Origin: Bacillota bacterium
GTDB taxonomy: Bacteria; Bacillota; Clostridia; DSM-8532
Assembly: GCA_023459915.1 (NCBI GenBank)
Contig: JAEWSN010000020.1
Location: forward strand, 1 to 35,519
Direction of reading: 5' to 3'
Length of the DNA: 35,519 nt
The position numbers and the translations under genes are program-made. The notes below the pieces were generated by a model. The model did no database searches. It worked only from the letters and a program-made list of their open reading frames with translations, and was not told the origin of the DNA. This document shows, piece by piece, positions 1 to 8,892 of the stretch. How positions within the stretch are numbered: position 1 is the first letter of the stretch; each line of letters opens with the position of its first letter.

Positions 1-1211
1 GCCAGCCAGATGCTGCCGGTCTCCATCTGCAATGTCGCGGCCCGGCCGGGCTCGGCCCAGAGAAAGTCCCGCAAATCCATCACCCACCGATGGCAGGGAT
101 CGTCGCCAAACCGGTGGACATGATCCTGCGACGGGGTCCGGACATCGGGGAACCTGCGGCACAGCGCATGTGTCAAGCCGGGATGCCAGCGGCCGGTGAC
201 ATCGCCATCGGAAAAGCTGACCACCTGATCCCCACCCAGCCAGACCCGCTGTTGGAAGAGGGCGATTTGATGGATTTTGTCCCCGGCCATCAAATCCACG
301 CGGCCGCCGGTTCGGCGCGACAGCCGTTCCGCGAACGCGACAAAATACCCAAACCCATAGTTCCAGTAGCCAAGACCCTCCGTACAGGCCCCGTCATCGG
401 CAAACCCGGAAAGAAAGACGTCCATGGCCGCCAGGCAGCGCTGCAGAATCGGCGCCAGCGTTCGGCTGTCTTCCACCAGCGCCATCGCCGCCATGCCCAC
501 CGCGCCGGCGCAAACGGCCGACCAGTTGTTGGCGAGGGTCTCCCACAAAAACGCGGGGCCGAATTCTGAAACCGGCAGCAACACGCGCGCAAAGACCTGG
601 GCGCGGGCGCGGGCCAGCACCACAGGGGACAGTTGCCCGGCCAGCAACGCGCAGATTTCAGCCAGCGCGCTGGCCGTTTCAGCCGCAAACAGATCCACCT
701 CGCGGTCATGAACCCGATACGCCTGCCCGGACGCGTCGATTCTGGCCGTTTCCTCCCGCAAGCCATACACCCCGTTGCCCGGAACGGCGGAAGGCAGCAG
801 GCTCCGTCCGCCAAGATGCGCCGGCAGACACCAGGTATACTCGTCACAGATGGCCCAGATGGCATCCTCAAGGGATGACAGGGCGTCCGCCTCACCGGCG
901 AGGGCCAGCAGCGCAAAGGTGTTCAGCCGCGCGCGGTGATCGAAGTAGCAGGAGTGGTACGCGGTCCGGTCCCCGGTTTCATCGAACAGCCGGTAGAGGG
1001 AGAACGGCAATGACGCCGCCGGTTTCCCGGCGAAGGCTTCGGCCCGCTGTCTCAGTGCCTGCAGCGACGGCTGGTGAAATGGGGACAACCGGATGCTCTC
1101 CCAACAGGCGGAAGGAGACGCGTGTCCCTCGTACAGGGTTCTGGCAAAGCCTTCCGGTGTCCAATTGGGTCCTCCAGCTTCCAGGGCATCCGTCAAATCC
1201 GTGAGCAGCAT
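1..1211 (-). CDS. Heparinase II/III-like polysaccharide lyase, 3' end cut by window edge
   Basis: About 403 codons are visible reading leftward from an ATG at 1211. The start is preceded by GGAGGAGAG. The reading frame stays open to base 1. The N-terminal half is alpha-helical, as in the (alpha/alpha) toroid of heparinase II/III proteins. It includes a YFDHRARLNTFALLALAG stretch and an ICDEYTWCLPAH stretch typical of Clostridial members. The diagnostic motif ACTEGLGYWNYGFGYF lies near residues 285-300 and matches the conserved E-x-x-YWxYG segment before the beta-sandwich domain, which begins just before the cut. Members degrade uronic-acid-containing polysaccharides by beta-elimination; the substrate here cannot be told. 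No signal peptide is evident, which suits a cytoplasmic oligosaccharide lyase. It is divergent from the HD-GYP gene. Confidence 0.8.
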   Translation of the reverse strand, partial: MLLTDLTDALEAGGPNWTPEGFARTLYEGHASPSACWESIRLSPFHQPSLQALRQRAEAFAGKPAASLPFSLYRLFDETGDRTAYHSCYFDHRARLNTFALLALAGEADALSSLEDAIWAICDEYTWCLPAHLGGRSLLPSAVPGNGVYGLREETARIDASGQAYRVHDREVDLFAAETASALAEICALLAGQLSPVVLARARAQVFARVLLPVSEFGPAFLWETLANNWSAVCAGAVGMAAMALVEDSRTLAPILQRCLAAMDVFLSGFADDGACTEGLGYWNYGFGYFVAFAERLSRRTGGRVDLMAGDKIHQIALFQQRVWLGGDQVVSFSDGDVTGRWHPGLTHALCRRFPDVRTPSQDHVHRFGDDPCHRWVMDLRDFLWAEPGRAATLQMETGSIWL

Positions 1212-1485
1212 CTCTCTCCTCCATTCCAGCCTCCCTGGCGGCCTTGTAGGTCCGCGGGGAGATCCCGCTGGTAAGAAACCCCGATTTCGGGGTAACGATA
1301 TGATGCATGCTTCCAACGGGCCGCCTTGTTCTCCGCTGCAAACATGCGCGTCATGGGTACCCATGCGGGTGGTTGACAGTTCCATTATACACACCCGGCA
1401 AAAAGGAAGCTCCGGGCAACATGGAACCTTTTATGTTATTCTGTAGATATCCACTCACAGAAGCTCATCAAGGGAGGCTCCCTGC
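1212..1485. promoter_or_regulatory. Divergent intergenic region (lyase / HD-GYP)
   Basis: This region separates the two divergent starts. On the minus side a TATAAT box (complement of 1384-1389) would start a leader of about 165 nt toward the lyase; no good -35 box was found. A perfect 14-bp palindrome, CATGGGTACCCATG at 1352-1365, sits just downstream of that box, as a repressor operator would. A short hairpin, ACCCCG-attt-CGGGGT at 1278-1293, is in the lyase leader. On the plus side TTGACA at 1373-1378 has no matching -10 at 16-18 bp, so the HD-GYP promoter is not resolved. The HD-GYP ribosome site is AGGGAGG near 1470. Confidence 0.4.
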
Positions 1486-2562
1486 ATGGCAGCAACCATC
1501 CTGATCGTCGACGACTCAAAGACGGATATGGTCCTGATACAATCCTTCCTGGCCGAGTACGACGTGCTGATAGCCTGGAACGGACAGGAAGCCCTCGCGC
1601 AGTTGACCGCACACCCGGAAACGGATTTGATGATTCTGGATCTGAACATGCCTGTCATGACGGGATTCGAGGTGTTGGAAGCCCTTCTCCCGCAACCGGA
1701 GGCATCGAAGCCCGCCATCCTCATCCTGACCAATCAGGACGAAACGGAAAATGAAATCCGCGGCCTCGATCTCGGCGCCGTGGACTACATCCGAAAACCG
1801 CTCAATTTCCCCTCCCTGCGAAAACGCATCGAGGTGCATCTCTCCCTGCGGCAGGCTAGGAAACGCATCGAGGAGGCCAATGCCAATCTGGAGGAGACCG
1901 TGCGCAACCGCACGCGGGAGGTGGAGGAAACCCGTGCCATCACCATCCAGGCGCTGCTTGGCCTGCTGGAGGTGCGCAACATCGAGTCGAGCAACCACGC
2001 CATCCGCACGCAGTGGATTATCCGGGCCCTGGGGCAAAAGCTCCGGGAACATCCGGATTACAGGGAAATCATCACCGACTCCTTTCTGCAGGATCTTTTT
2101 GCCACAGCGCCCCTGCACGATGTCGGCAAGGTGGGCATCCCGGATCAAATCCTGCTCAAGCCCGGTCCGCTCACCTATGAGGAGTTTGAAATCATGAAGC
2201 AGCATGTCCGCTACGGCGTGGACGCCCTGACGCGGCGGCTTTCGGGGCAAAAGCACGCCCCTTTCCTCCAGACCGCCATCGAACTGGTGTCCGGGCATCA
2301 TGAATGGTACGACGGATCCGGCTACCCGTACGGCCTGGCCGGCAGGGACATCCCGCTTTGCGGCCGCATGATGGCCATTGTGGACGTGTACGACGCGATG
2401 ACCAGCAAGCGGGTATACAAGCCCGCCATGCCGCACGAGGAGGTCCTCCGGCTCATGGCCAGGGCGCGGGGACACCAGTTCGATCCCGTCATTCTGGACG
2501 CGTTCCTCTCGATTGCGGAGGACGTGCGGGACATCTCCCGCCGGTTCATGCAGGAACACTGA
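1486..2562 (+). CDS. Response regulator with HD-GYP domain (c-di-GMP phosphodiesterase, RpfG type)
   Basis: The protein has 358 residues. Residues 1-120 form a CheY-like receiver with an acidic pair at D9-D10, phospho-acceptor D52 in LDLNMP and conserved K104 in YIRKP. A charged coiled coil (about 111-150) leads into an HD-GYP domain. Its metal-binding and signature residues are visible: H171, the HD pair H211-D212 in LHDVGKVGIPD, the HH pair at 271-272 and the DGSGYP loop at 276-281. HD-GYP enzymes of this class hydrolyse cyclic di-GMP; here activity would be switched by phosphorylation of D52. The gene stops 22 bp before the hybrid kinase, so the pair is probably one operon, with the kinase's Hpt domain as likely phosphodonor. 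That partnership is inferred from position only. Confidence 0.92.
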   Translation: MAATILIVDDSKTDMVLIQSFLAEYDVLIAWNGQEALAQLTAHPETDLMILDLNMPVMTGFEVLEALLPQPEASKPAILILTNQDETENEIRGLDLGAVDYIRKPLNFPSLRKRIEVHLSLRQARKRIEEANANLEETVRNRTREVEETRAITIQALLGLLEVRNIESSNHAIRTQWIIRALGQKLREHPDYREIITDSFLQDLFATAPLHDVGKVGIPDQILLKPGPLTYEEFEIMKQHVRYGVDALTRRLSGQKHAPFLQTAIELVSGHHEWYDGSGYPYGLAGRDIPLCGRMMAIVDVYDAMTSKRVYKPAMPHEEVLRLMARARGHQFDPVILDAFLSIAEDVRDISRRFMQEH

Positions 2563-2584
2563 CGGCGGTTTCAGGAGGGTGAAC

Positions 2585-5500
2585 ATGGGACGCAAGCGGC
2601 TGGTCGCGATTCTTTTTGCCATCTGGCTGGGATTCCCCCTTGGCGTTGCAGCGGCCGAATCCGTCCCGCAGGCAGGACAAAATGCCCTCATCACAGGTGC
2701 AACGAATCAGGCGCAACGGGTGCGGCTGAACGCCGCGGAACGGGCCTTTCTCGCCGCGCATCCGGTCATCCGGGCAGGCGTGGATCCCGCCTTCATGCCG
2801 TACGAATTCATTGACGGGGACGGCCAGTACAAGGGCATCGCGGCGGAGGTGCTGTCGCTGGTCTGCCGCAACACCGGTTTGCAGATATCCGTCCGCACGG
2901 ATCTGCCATGGGCGCAGGCACACGCGATGGCCCAGCGCCAGGAGCTGGACATGCTGCCCGCCGTGGCCATGACGGATGCCCGCAAGCCCCATTTCCTGTT
3001 CACGGATCCCTATCAGCCGTTCGAGCGCGCGCTCATTTTTCTGGACACGGACAGCACCATCACCGGGCTGGACAGCCTGGCGGGAAGAACCGTCGCCGTC
3101 CAGGAAAACAGCTCCCACCATGGTTTTCTGCAAGCCTATCCGGAGATCTCATTGAACCTGTACGGTGAAACCACCGACGCGCTGCGCGCGGTGGCGGACG
3201 GCCAGGAAACTGTTTTTGTCGGCAACTACGGCACCAGCGCCTACCATATCCGCACCATGGGGCTGATGCGGCTTCGCGCGCTCAAGCTCAGGGAAAACAA
3301 CGCCGAGCAGCTCCACATGGCCGTCCGGAACGACTGGCCGGAGCTGGCCTCCATCCTCAACAAGGGCCTGGCCGCCATCACGGAGGAGGAATGGATCACC
3401 ATCCGAAACCGGTGGATTGGCATTGAGCAGCAGCAGGATTACAGCGGACTGATGAACCGGCTGTTCATCGCCGCCGGCATCGTCATCATCATCCTGATCG
3501 TCTCCCTGTATTGGATCGCCATGCTCCGGCAGGAGGTCAAGGCACGCATCCGGGTGCAGGAGGCCCTCAAGCTGGCCAAGGAGGAAGCCGAATCCGCCAA
3601 CCGGGTGAAATCCTCCTTCCTTGCGCGCATGTCCCATGAAATCCGAACCCCGCTGCACGCGGTCACCGGCACGGTGCATCTGCTGCGCCGCACGCCGCTG
3701 TCCACCTCCCAGCGCCTGTACACGGATATGATGCTGCAGGCCACCCACAGCATGCTCGGCATCATCAACGACCTTCTGGACTTCTCGAAAATCGAGTCCG
3801 GCAAGCTGACGCTCGAACACATCTCCTTCAATCTGGACACCGTGATCCAACAGGCCATCCACATTGTCTCCTGGCGCGCGGAGGAGAAGAAACTCAAGCT
3901 CGAGGTGCACCGGGATCCCGCATTGCCCGTCCACTTTTTCGGTGACCCCGTGCGATTGGGGCAAGTCATCCTGAATCTGCTGGGCAATGCGGTGAAGTTT
4001 ACGGAAACCGGCACCGTGTCCCTTTTTGTCAGCAGGGATGACGCCTCCGGAAAGCACGGCAGTCCCGGCGCGGACAGCCATCCCGGAACGGAAACGCCCG
4101 GCAGTTCAAGCGAACCCCTCCCGCTGCTGATTGAAGTGCGGGACACCGGCATCGGCATCCCGCCGGCCCAGCAGAACTCCCTGTTCACACCCTTTGCCCA
4201 GGCGGACGCTTCCATCAACCGCCGCTTTGGGGGCACGGGGCTTGGGCTGTCCATTGTCCGGAGCCTGCTTGAACAAATGGGTGGTGTCATCGCTGTGGAA
4301 AGTGAGGAGAACAAGGGCTCCCGCTTTCTCATCCGCCTTCCCCTGCAGCCGGATCCCGAGCGGGAAGCGGAACAGCAGCGCTGGCTTGGGACCGCCTTCT
4401 TCCATCAGCTCAAGGTGCTGGCCCTGCATGATGATCCGGAGGAGCTGGCCGAGTGGAAGCGCATCCTCACCGCATTTGGCATGGAAACAGGTTTCGCGCT
4501 GTCCCTTTCGGAGGCGCAAACCCGTATCAAGGGTGCATATTCAGGCGCAAGCGAGCCGTACAATCTGGTTCTGGCAGACTTCTCCGCGCTGCCGAACCAA
4601 TCGCTGGAAGACCTCGCTTCCCTTCTCCCTGCGGATCATCCGGGAAATCAACCGCGTTTCATCCTGCTGATGCCCACCTCGCAGGAGGCCGCATTCCCGG
4701 ATGCCCCGGAAGGAACCGAAGGCGGGCGCGAAGCGGACGCCAGCGCTGCCGGGCACCTGCGCATGCGCCGCATCTCAAGGCCGCTCATTCCGTCCATGCT
4801 CTTCAACGCCATGCTCTCCCTGTTCGAGGATCAATTGCCTGTCGACGCGACGTCGCAGGCACCGGCTCCGGAAGCGGGCATCCATTTCCCGCCGGGGTGC
4901 CGCATTCTGGTGGTCGACGACAACAGGACCAACCTGTTTATCACCCGGGTCATCCTGGAGGAGGCCGGCGCCGGTGTGGTGCTGGCGGAAAACGGACAGT
5001 TGGGGCTCGACGCGTTCAAGGCTTCCCAAAACAGCTTCAGCGCCATCCTGATGGATCTGCACATGCCGGAGATGAACGGATATGACGCCACCGCGCGCAT
5101 CCGGGCGCTGGATGGGCAGATTCCCATCCTCGCACTGACCGCCGATGCCATCACTGGCGTGGACGAATCCTGCCGTGCCGCCGGTTTCACGGGCAGCATC
5201 CAGAAACCGTTCGAACCCGAACAGCTGCTGCAGATCCTGTCCGCGGAAATCAGCCGGGTCCGGCCTGCGGCAGAGGCAACCGTCACCCCTGCGGATGACG
5301 CGCCTGCAGCTGACGTGCCCATGACGGCCACGCCCATGGATGACGATCTTGAAATGCTTTCCCTGCCGCTGCTGGATGAGGCGGATGGCCTTCGGCGGCT
5401 TGGCAATCGCAGGAATTTGTATGAAACCATTCTGGAAACCTTCCTGCAGGAGGCGGAGGAGGAGTTCCCGCATCTGCAGGAGCTGGTCGACGACAAACAG

Positions 5501-5713
5501 TGGAACGAGGTCGTTAAAAGCGCCCACAAAATCAAAGGTATCGCCGGGAATGTTGGCGCCAAGCGGCTGCAGGCACAGGCTGCCGAATTGCAGCAGGAGG
5601 CCGGGACGCCAACGCCGGCTTATGAAGATGCCGCCGCGTACCGGCTGGCCGCCTTGCGCGAAACGCTGGACCAGCTCAAAGAGAGAATCTCGGAATTCAC
5701 CCAAGCTCCTTGA
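2585..5713 (+). CDS. Hybrid sensor histidine kinase with periplasmic SBP_bac_3-type sensor, receiver and Hpt domains
   Basis: The protein has 1042 residues, starting at ATG 2585, six bases after AGGAGG; an upstream in-frame extension lacks a ribosome site. In order it has an N-terminal signal/anchor (about 5-25), a family-3 solute-binding-type sensor (about 45-275) and a transmembrane helix (about 295-318). Next come HisKA with H351 in MSHEIRTP, HATPase with N-box NLLGNAVKF, G1 DTGIGIP and G2 GGTGLGLSI, and a receiver with phospho-acceptor D824 in LMDLHMPEMNGYD. The Hpt domain has H981 in SAHKIKGIAGN. Between HATPase and receiver (about 600-735) is a second receiver-like segment with a DDPEE start but no clear phospho-acceptor motif. 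It probably senses a small extracellular ligand and relays phosphate to the upstream HD-GYP regulator. Its 3' end overlaps the convergent YbjN-like gene by 17 bp. Confidence 0.92.
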   Translation: MGRKRLVAILFAIWLGFPLGVAAAESVPQAGQNALITGATNQAQRVRLNAAERAFLAAHPVIRAGVDPAFMPYEFIDGDGQYKGIAAEVLSLVCRNTGLQISVRTDLPWAQAHAMAQRQELDMLPAVAMTDARKPHFLFTDPYQPFERALIFLDTDSTITGLDSLAGRTVAVQENSSHHGFLQAYPEISLNLYGETTDALRAVADGQETVFVGNYGTSAYHIRTMGLMRLRALKLRENNAEQLHMAVRNDWPELASILNKGLAAITEEEWITIRNRWIGIEQQQDYSGLMNRLFIAAGIVIIILIVSLYWIAMLRQEVKARIRVQEALKLAKEEAESANRVKSSFLARMSHEIRTPLHAVTGTVHLLRRTPLSTSQRLYTDMMLQATHSMLGIINDLLDFSKIESGKLTLEHISFNLDTVIQQAIHIVSWRAEEKKLKLEVHRDPALPVHFFGDPVRLGQVILNLLGNAVKFTETGTVSLFVSRDDASGKHGSPGADSHPGTETPGSSSEPLPLLIEVRDTGIGIPPAQQNSLFTPFAQADASINRRFGGTGLGLSIVRSLLEQMGGVIAVESEENKGSRFLIRLPLQPDPEREAEQQRWLGTAFFHQLKVLALHDDPEELAEWKRILTAFGMETGFALSLSEAQTRIKGAYSGASEPYNLVLADFSALPNQSLEDLASLLPADHPGNQPRFILLMPTSQEAAFPDAPEGTEGGREADASAAGHLRMRRISRPLIPSMLFNAMLSLFEDQLPVDATSQAPAPEAGIHFPPGCRILVVDDNRTNLFITRVILEEAGAGVVLAENGQLGLDAFKASQNSFSAILMDLHMPEMNGYDATARIRALDGQIPILALTADAITGVDESCRAAGFTGSIQKPFEPEQLLQILSAEISRVRPAAEATVTPADDAPAADVPMTATPMDDDLEMLSLPLLDEADGLRRLGNRRNLYETILETFLQEAEEEFPHLQELVDDKQWNEVVKSAHKIKGIAGNVGAKRLQAQAAELQQEAGTPTPAYEDAAAYRLAALRETLDQLKERISEFTQAP

Positions 5714-6173
5714 ACTGCGCCACGCTCATCAAGCCCTTGGAGACCATGAGGAACCTGTCGTTGTATTCATCAACGGTATGCACCGCGCAGCTGATCATGT
5801 AATTGATGAGGCCGACACCCAGTATGCTCTCCCGGTAACTGTTTGACATCCGGAACAGGATGGCGCCGTTCTCCATGTTGTAGTCAAAACAACCATCGGC
5901 CAGTGAGTAGCTCGCCATGCCTGTCACAATGGCGCCTTCCACGCGCTTGTCTTCCGCCATGTCGAACGGAATATGGGAATACAGCACCACACGCTGCCGT
6001 TTTTCATCAATGAAGATTTTCAGCGGGATCGACAGATCATCCCCGCGGACACCGCATTCCACGGACAATTTTTGATCGTCGGCATCATAATGCCATTCCC
6101 GCTCATCCAGCGCCTTGCGCACGGTGGCATAGACAATCTCGGCTTCTTTTCTCATGGCTGCTTCGTTTTCCAT
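5697..6173 (-). CDS. YbjN-like / type III secretion chaperone-fold protein
   Basis: The protein has 158 residues from ATG 6173, which follows AAAGGGA at suitable spacing. An alternative ATG at 6248 would add 25 residues but has no good ribosome site. The sequence is a single small alpha/beta domain: a helix ending in YATVRKALDERE, then alternating strands such as LSIPLKIFIDEKRQRVVLYSHIPF. An acidic, aromatic C-terminal helix carries the conserved-looking ILGVGLINYMI segment. This resembles the YbjN (bacterial sensory transduction regulator) fold, which acts through protein-protein contacts. It lies downstream of the minus-strand AAA+ gene and is probably co-transcribed with it. Function is unknown; the family assignment is moderate. 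Confidence 0.6.
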   Translation of the reverse strand: MENEAAMRKEAEIVYATVRKALDEREWHYDADDQKLSVECGVRGDDLSIPLKIFIDEKRQRVVLYSHIPFDMAEDKRVEGAIVTGMASYSLADGCFDYNMENGAILFRMSNSYRESILGVGLINYMISCAVHTVDEYNDRFLMVSKGLMSVAQFKELG

Positions 6174-6209
6174 CCTGTTGTCCCTTTCCGGCCGCATCGG
6201 GCCAGCCCT

Positions 6210-6258
6210 GAACGCCACAACGGCGTTCCACATCAATTCATATGACAACGCCTGTCAT
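6210..6258 (-). other. Two small hairpins between AAA+ gene and YbjN-like gene
   Basis: The 86-bp gap holds two inverted repeats: GAACGCC-acaac-GGCGTTC at 6210-6228 and ATGACA-acgcc-TGTCAT at 6242-6258, the latter immediately after the AAA+ stop codon. Neither is followed by a T-run on the minus strand, so they look more like mRNA processing or stability elements than terminators. Confidence 0.4.
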
Positions 6259-6259
6259 G

Positions 6260-8437
6260 TCACCCAAGAAACCCAATGCGCTCGCGCCGTGGCTTGTTGA
6301 GCACGATGAACTCACGGTCTCCGGTTGCCTCCAGGAAATCCCCCACCGTCAACCGGAGTTCCTGATCTCCCGCGAGCTGCGCGCGCATGGCGGCCTTGCC
6401 CCAGACACGCTCAAACAGGTTGCGCACAAAACGGGCATTGCTGAACGCGCGGCTGTTGAGCAATGCGTCCGGCAAAGCGTCGAACCACACGTCCGCCTGC
6501 ACAAGAAACGCTTCCTCCATGATCGCGCGGTTTCCGGCCATCAGCCGGAAGATCCGCTTCAAATCCTCACGCCCGTAATTGGGGAACTCAATCAGGAACG
6601 GCATGCGCCCGGCCAACCCGGCATTTCCCTTCATCAGGGTGTCCATGTCATCGGGGTACCCGGCCATGATCACCACCAGATCCGAGCGGTGATTCTCCAT
6701 TTCCGCGATGAGTGTGTCCAGCGCTTCCCGCCCGTAATCACGGGTATCCTCCTCGCCGCGGTACAGGGAATACGCCTCGTCGACAAACAGGACCGAGCCG
6801 TAGGCGTCACGGCAGATGGCTGCGGTCTTCGGCGCGGTTTCCCCGATGTAGCGGCCGCAAAAGTCCCGGCCGGCATGCTCGAAAAAGAGCCCGTTGCGCA
6901 GGATGCCCCGTTCGGCCAACATTCGACCCAGCAGCCTGGCCACCGTAGTTTTTCCGGTTCCGGGATTGCCGACAAATCGCATGTGCAGGCAGGGAACCCC
7001 CATCTCCGGATGCTGGCGCGCATACCCGATTTGCGCCAGTATCTCGTCGATCCGCTGTTTCACCGTATCCAGCCCAATCAGACGGCCCAACTGTGTCCGG
7101 GCATCCTCGCCGCCGATTTCCTGGTCACGCGTGAACCCCGTCAAATCTGACGCGTACACGCTGCGGATCATGGGGCCCAACGCCATTTCCCCTGTGCCCA
7201 ATCTCGTCTGATAGGTCCGGTAGATCATCTCCCGGATCACCTTGCGCACCGTGTTCATGCCATAGAACCGGCCATCGCTTTTCTCCTGTGCCATCCGCCG
7301 ATTGAACAAATCCCAGGCGTCCGCCTCCAGTGCGAATCCAAGATAGTCCGCCACGCGGCGGGCAGCTTCCGCCAGCTCATGACCGTTGAGCGGCGGAAAC
7401 ACCACCGGCCGGATGAACAGGACATCGCCCAGCGCTTGCGAAATATCCTCCAGTGTGTCCTTGTCCAGAAAGGGAACACGGAACACAAACAGGTATTTCT
7501 CCTCCAGCGCCTCCAGCCGCACAAGAAACTTTCGGAACGCGTCCTCCTTCAGCCGGGTCATCCACTCGCTGACATCCAGGCACACGAGCTTCCCACCACC
7601 CCCGCGCCCGGCCAGCAACCCGGCTGTCTCCTCGAGCTCCGATGCGCCCTTCCCGGAATCGGATGCGCTGAGGCGCATTTCCAGCACCTTCTTCTCACCG
7701 CTGAAATTGAAGAGCCCCAATTCCCCGACCAGATCCGCAAACATGTGCAATGCGGTGGTCAGCCCGCAGCCATCGCCGATGGAAAACAGATAATTCTGGA
7801 AGTGGAACGCGCCAAGCGTTCCGTGCTCCCGCATGATGGGCGCCAACTGCTGCAGCTCTTTCGCAAGCGTTTTGAACGCTTCCGCGCCCAAAAGCTTATG
7901 AATGACCGGCATGGTGGGCGCAGCCTCCTGGTTCGGCGCTTCGCCTGATATGGGAGACGGTGCCATTTCACCACCCTGCAACGCCGGTCTGGCGGCATGC
8001 CGGGGCTGCTCCTGTTCCGATTCCGGCTCCGGTTCCGTCCTTTTTGGCTCCGATTCCGTCCGTTTTGAATCCGGACGTTTCACTTCCCGGGCGGCTGCCG
8101 GCTTGGTTGGCGCTGCTGATGGAGGCGCCGACATGGCGGGCGCAACAAACGAATCCCATACGACAAACTCCGGCGAGCCTGCCGGCAGGCCATACAGCTT
8201 GCGCATGGCAATTTCCAGTTCGTGCGCGGTGGAACGTACGAAAAAGGGGAGATCCACACGATCATTCACACGCAGCGTGGCAACAAACTCGGTCAATGTG
8301 GCGGAGTCGATGGTCACTTTCTCACCAAGTCTCTGTTTGATCCAGGCAATGCCTTTGTCCACCGGCTTTTCGGAATCCTCCCGCCGGGACAGCACAAATT
8401 CCCTGGCAACTGTCATCGTCAACGTACATGATTGCAT
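6260..8437 (-). CDS. AAA+ ATPase 1, CbxX/SpoVK type with degenerate N-terminal AAA domain
   Basis: The protein has 725 residues from ATG 8437, which follows GGAGGAGAAT. Residues 1-100 form a unique N-terminal domain. Residues 100-175 are a Pro/Glu/Lys/Arg-rich linker with repeated KRTEPEP-like units. Residues 178-410 are an AAA-like domain with P-loop remnant SIGDGCGLTT (219-228), in which the Walker A lysine is Leu. Residues 440-705 are an intact CbxX-type AAA+ domain: Walker A GNPGTGKTT (490-498), Walker B VLFVDEAY (549-556), sensor 1 VIMAGY, a putative arginine finger R611 in NAGLAGR and sensor 2 NARFVRN (667-673). It ends in RRERIGFLG, related to the C-termini of the other three paralogues. 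CbxX-family members are hexameric remodelling ATPases (Rubisco activase, SpoVK, EccA); the client here is unknown. It is divergent from the solute-binding protein gene. Confidence 0.9.
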   Translation of the reverse strand: MQSCTLTMTVAREFVLSRREDSEKPVDKGIAWIKQRLGEKVTIDSATLTEFVATLRVNDRVDLPFFVRSTAHELEIAMRKLYGLPAGSPEFVVWDSFVAPAMSAPPSAAPTKPAAAREVKRPDSKRTESEPKRTEPEPESEQEQPRHAARPALQGGEMAPSPISGEAPNQEAAPTMPVIHKLLGAEAFKTLAKELQQLAPIMREHGTLGAFHFQNYLFSIGDGCGLTTALHMFADLVGELGLFNFSGEKKVLEMRLSASDSGKGASELEETAGLLAGRGGGGKLVCLDVSEWMTRLKEDAFRKFLVRLEALEEKYLFVFRVPFLDKDTLEDISQALGDVLFIRPVVFPPLNGHELAEAARRVADYLGFALEADAWDLFNRRMAQEKSDGRFYGMNTVRKVIREMIYRTYQTRLGTGEMALGPMIRSVYASDLTGFTRDQEIGGEDARTQLGRLIGLDTVKQRIDEILAQIGYARQHPEMGVPCLHMRFVGNPGTGKTTVARLLGRMLAERGILRNGLFFEHAGRDFCGRYIGETAPKTAAICRDAYGSVLFVDEAYSLYRGEEDTRDYGREALDTLIAEMENHRSDLVVIMAGYPDDMDTLMKGNAGLAGRMPFLIEFPNYGREDLKRIFRLMAGNRAIMEEAFLVQADVWFDALPDALLNSRAFSNARFVRNLFERVWGKAAMRAQLAGDQELRLTVGDFLEATGDREFIVLNKPRRERIGFLG

Positions 8438-8535
8438 ATTCTCCTCCGAACGCGGTTTGACAGGCGCAATCGATTTTCGGAATCATCAAGATGGTTGGGT
8501 ATTTGTGACATTTATGGTTCGACCGCACAAAGATC

Positions 8536-8564
8536 ATCATAGCCAATCCATTTGCCGCTGTCAA
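8536..8564 (-). promoter_or_regulatory. Sigma-A-type promoter for AAA+ ATPase 1
   Basis: Read on the minus strand, TTGACA (complement of 8559-8564) is followed after exactly 17 bp by TATGAT (complement of 8536-8541). This near-consensus promoter gives a leader of about 90 nt to the ATG at 8437. Confidence 0.75.
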
Positions 8565-8892
8565 AACATTTTTCAGGTTGACATTTCTACCACTTCCCTG
8601 TTCCATGTTCCTGAACACAAGATACGGTTGAAACTGACAGTTGTCTATGTTTGATTCCGGTGCAACAACTCGCATATGCGAGTGATTCTGACGGAATGTA
8701 TCAGTTCCTTCTGCCAAATGCGTGAACTGGTGACCTTTGGAATTCGAATCCTGTTTCATCTTCAACGATCATTGGGAAAAGTCAATTGTCAGCATGTGCC
8801 TTGCCTGAATCGGTAAAAATGCCGACACAACCAGCAGGCATAGTTGTGATCATGCCTCAGTGGCTTGCCCATGAAACAAGGGAGGAACCACC
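8565..8892. promoter_or_regulatory. Intergenic region upstream of solute-binding protein with 16-bp palindrome
   Basis: No credible gene was found here; the open frames look like noise. The region holds a perfect 16-bp palindrome, ACTCGCATATGCGAGT, at 8668-8683, about 105 bp upstream of the AAA+ 1 promoter and 210 bp upstream of the solute-binding protein. A second inverted repeat, CACAAC (8826-8831) and GTTGTG (8843-8848), lies 45 bp before the solute-binding protein ATG. Both are operator-like. No convincing plus-strand promoter was identified. Confidence 0.5.

Noticed and set aside
290..916. Minus-strand open frame of 208 codons inside the lyase gene
   Set aside because: Its composition is Arg/Trp/Pro-rich with no family motif, and the overlapping minus frame encodes a clear heparinase-like protein.
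8322..8765. Minus-strand open frame of 147 codons overlapping the AAA+ 1 start and the upstream region
   Set aside because: It runs through the promoter and ribosome site of AAA+ 1, has no ribosome site of its own and shows no domain.
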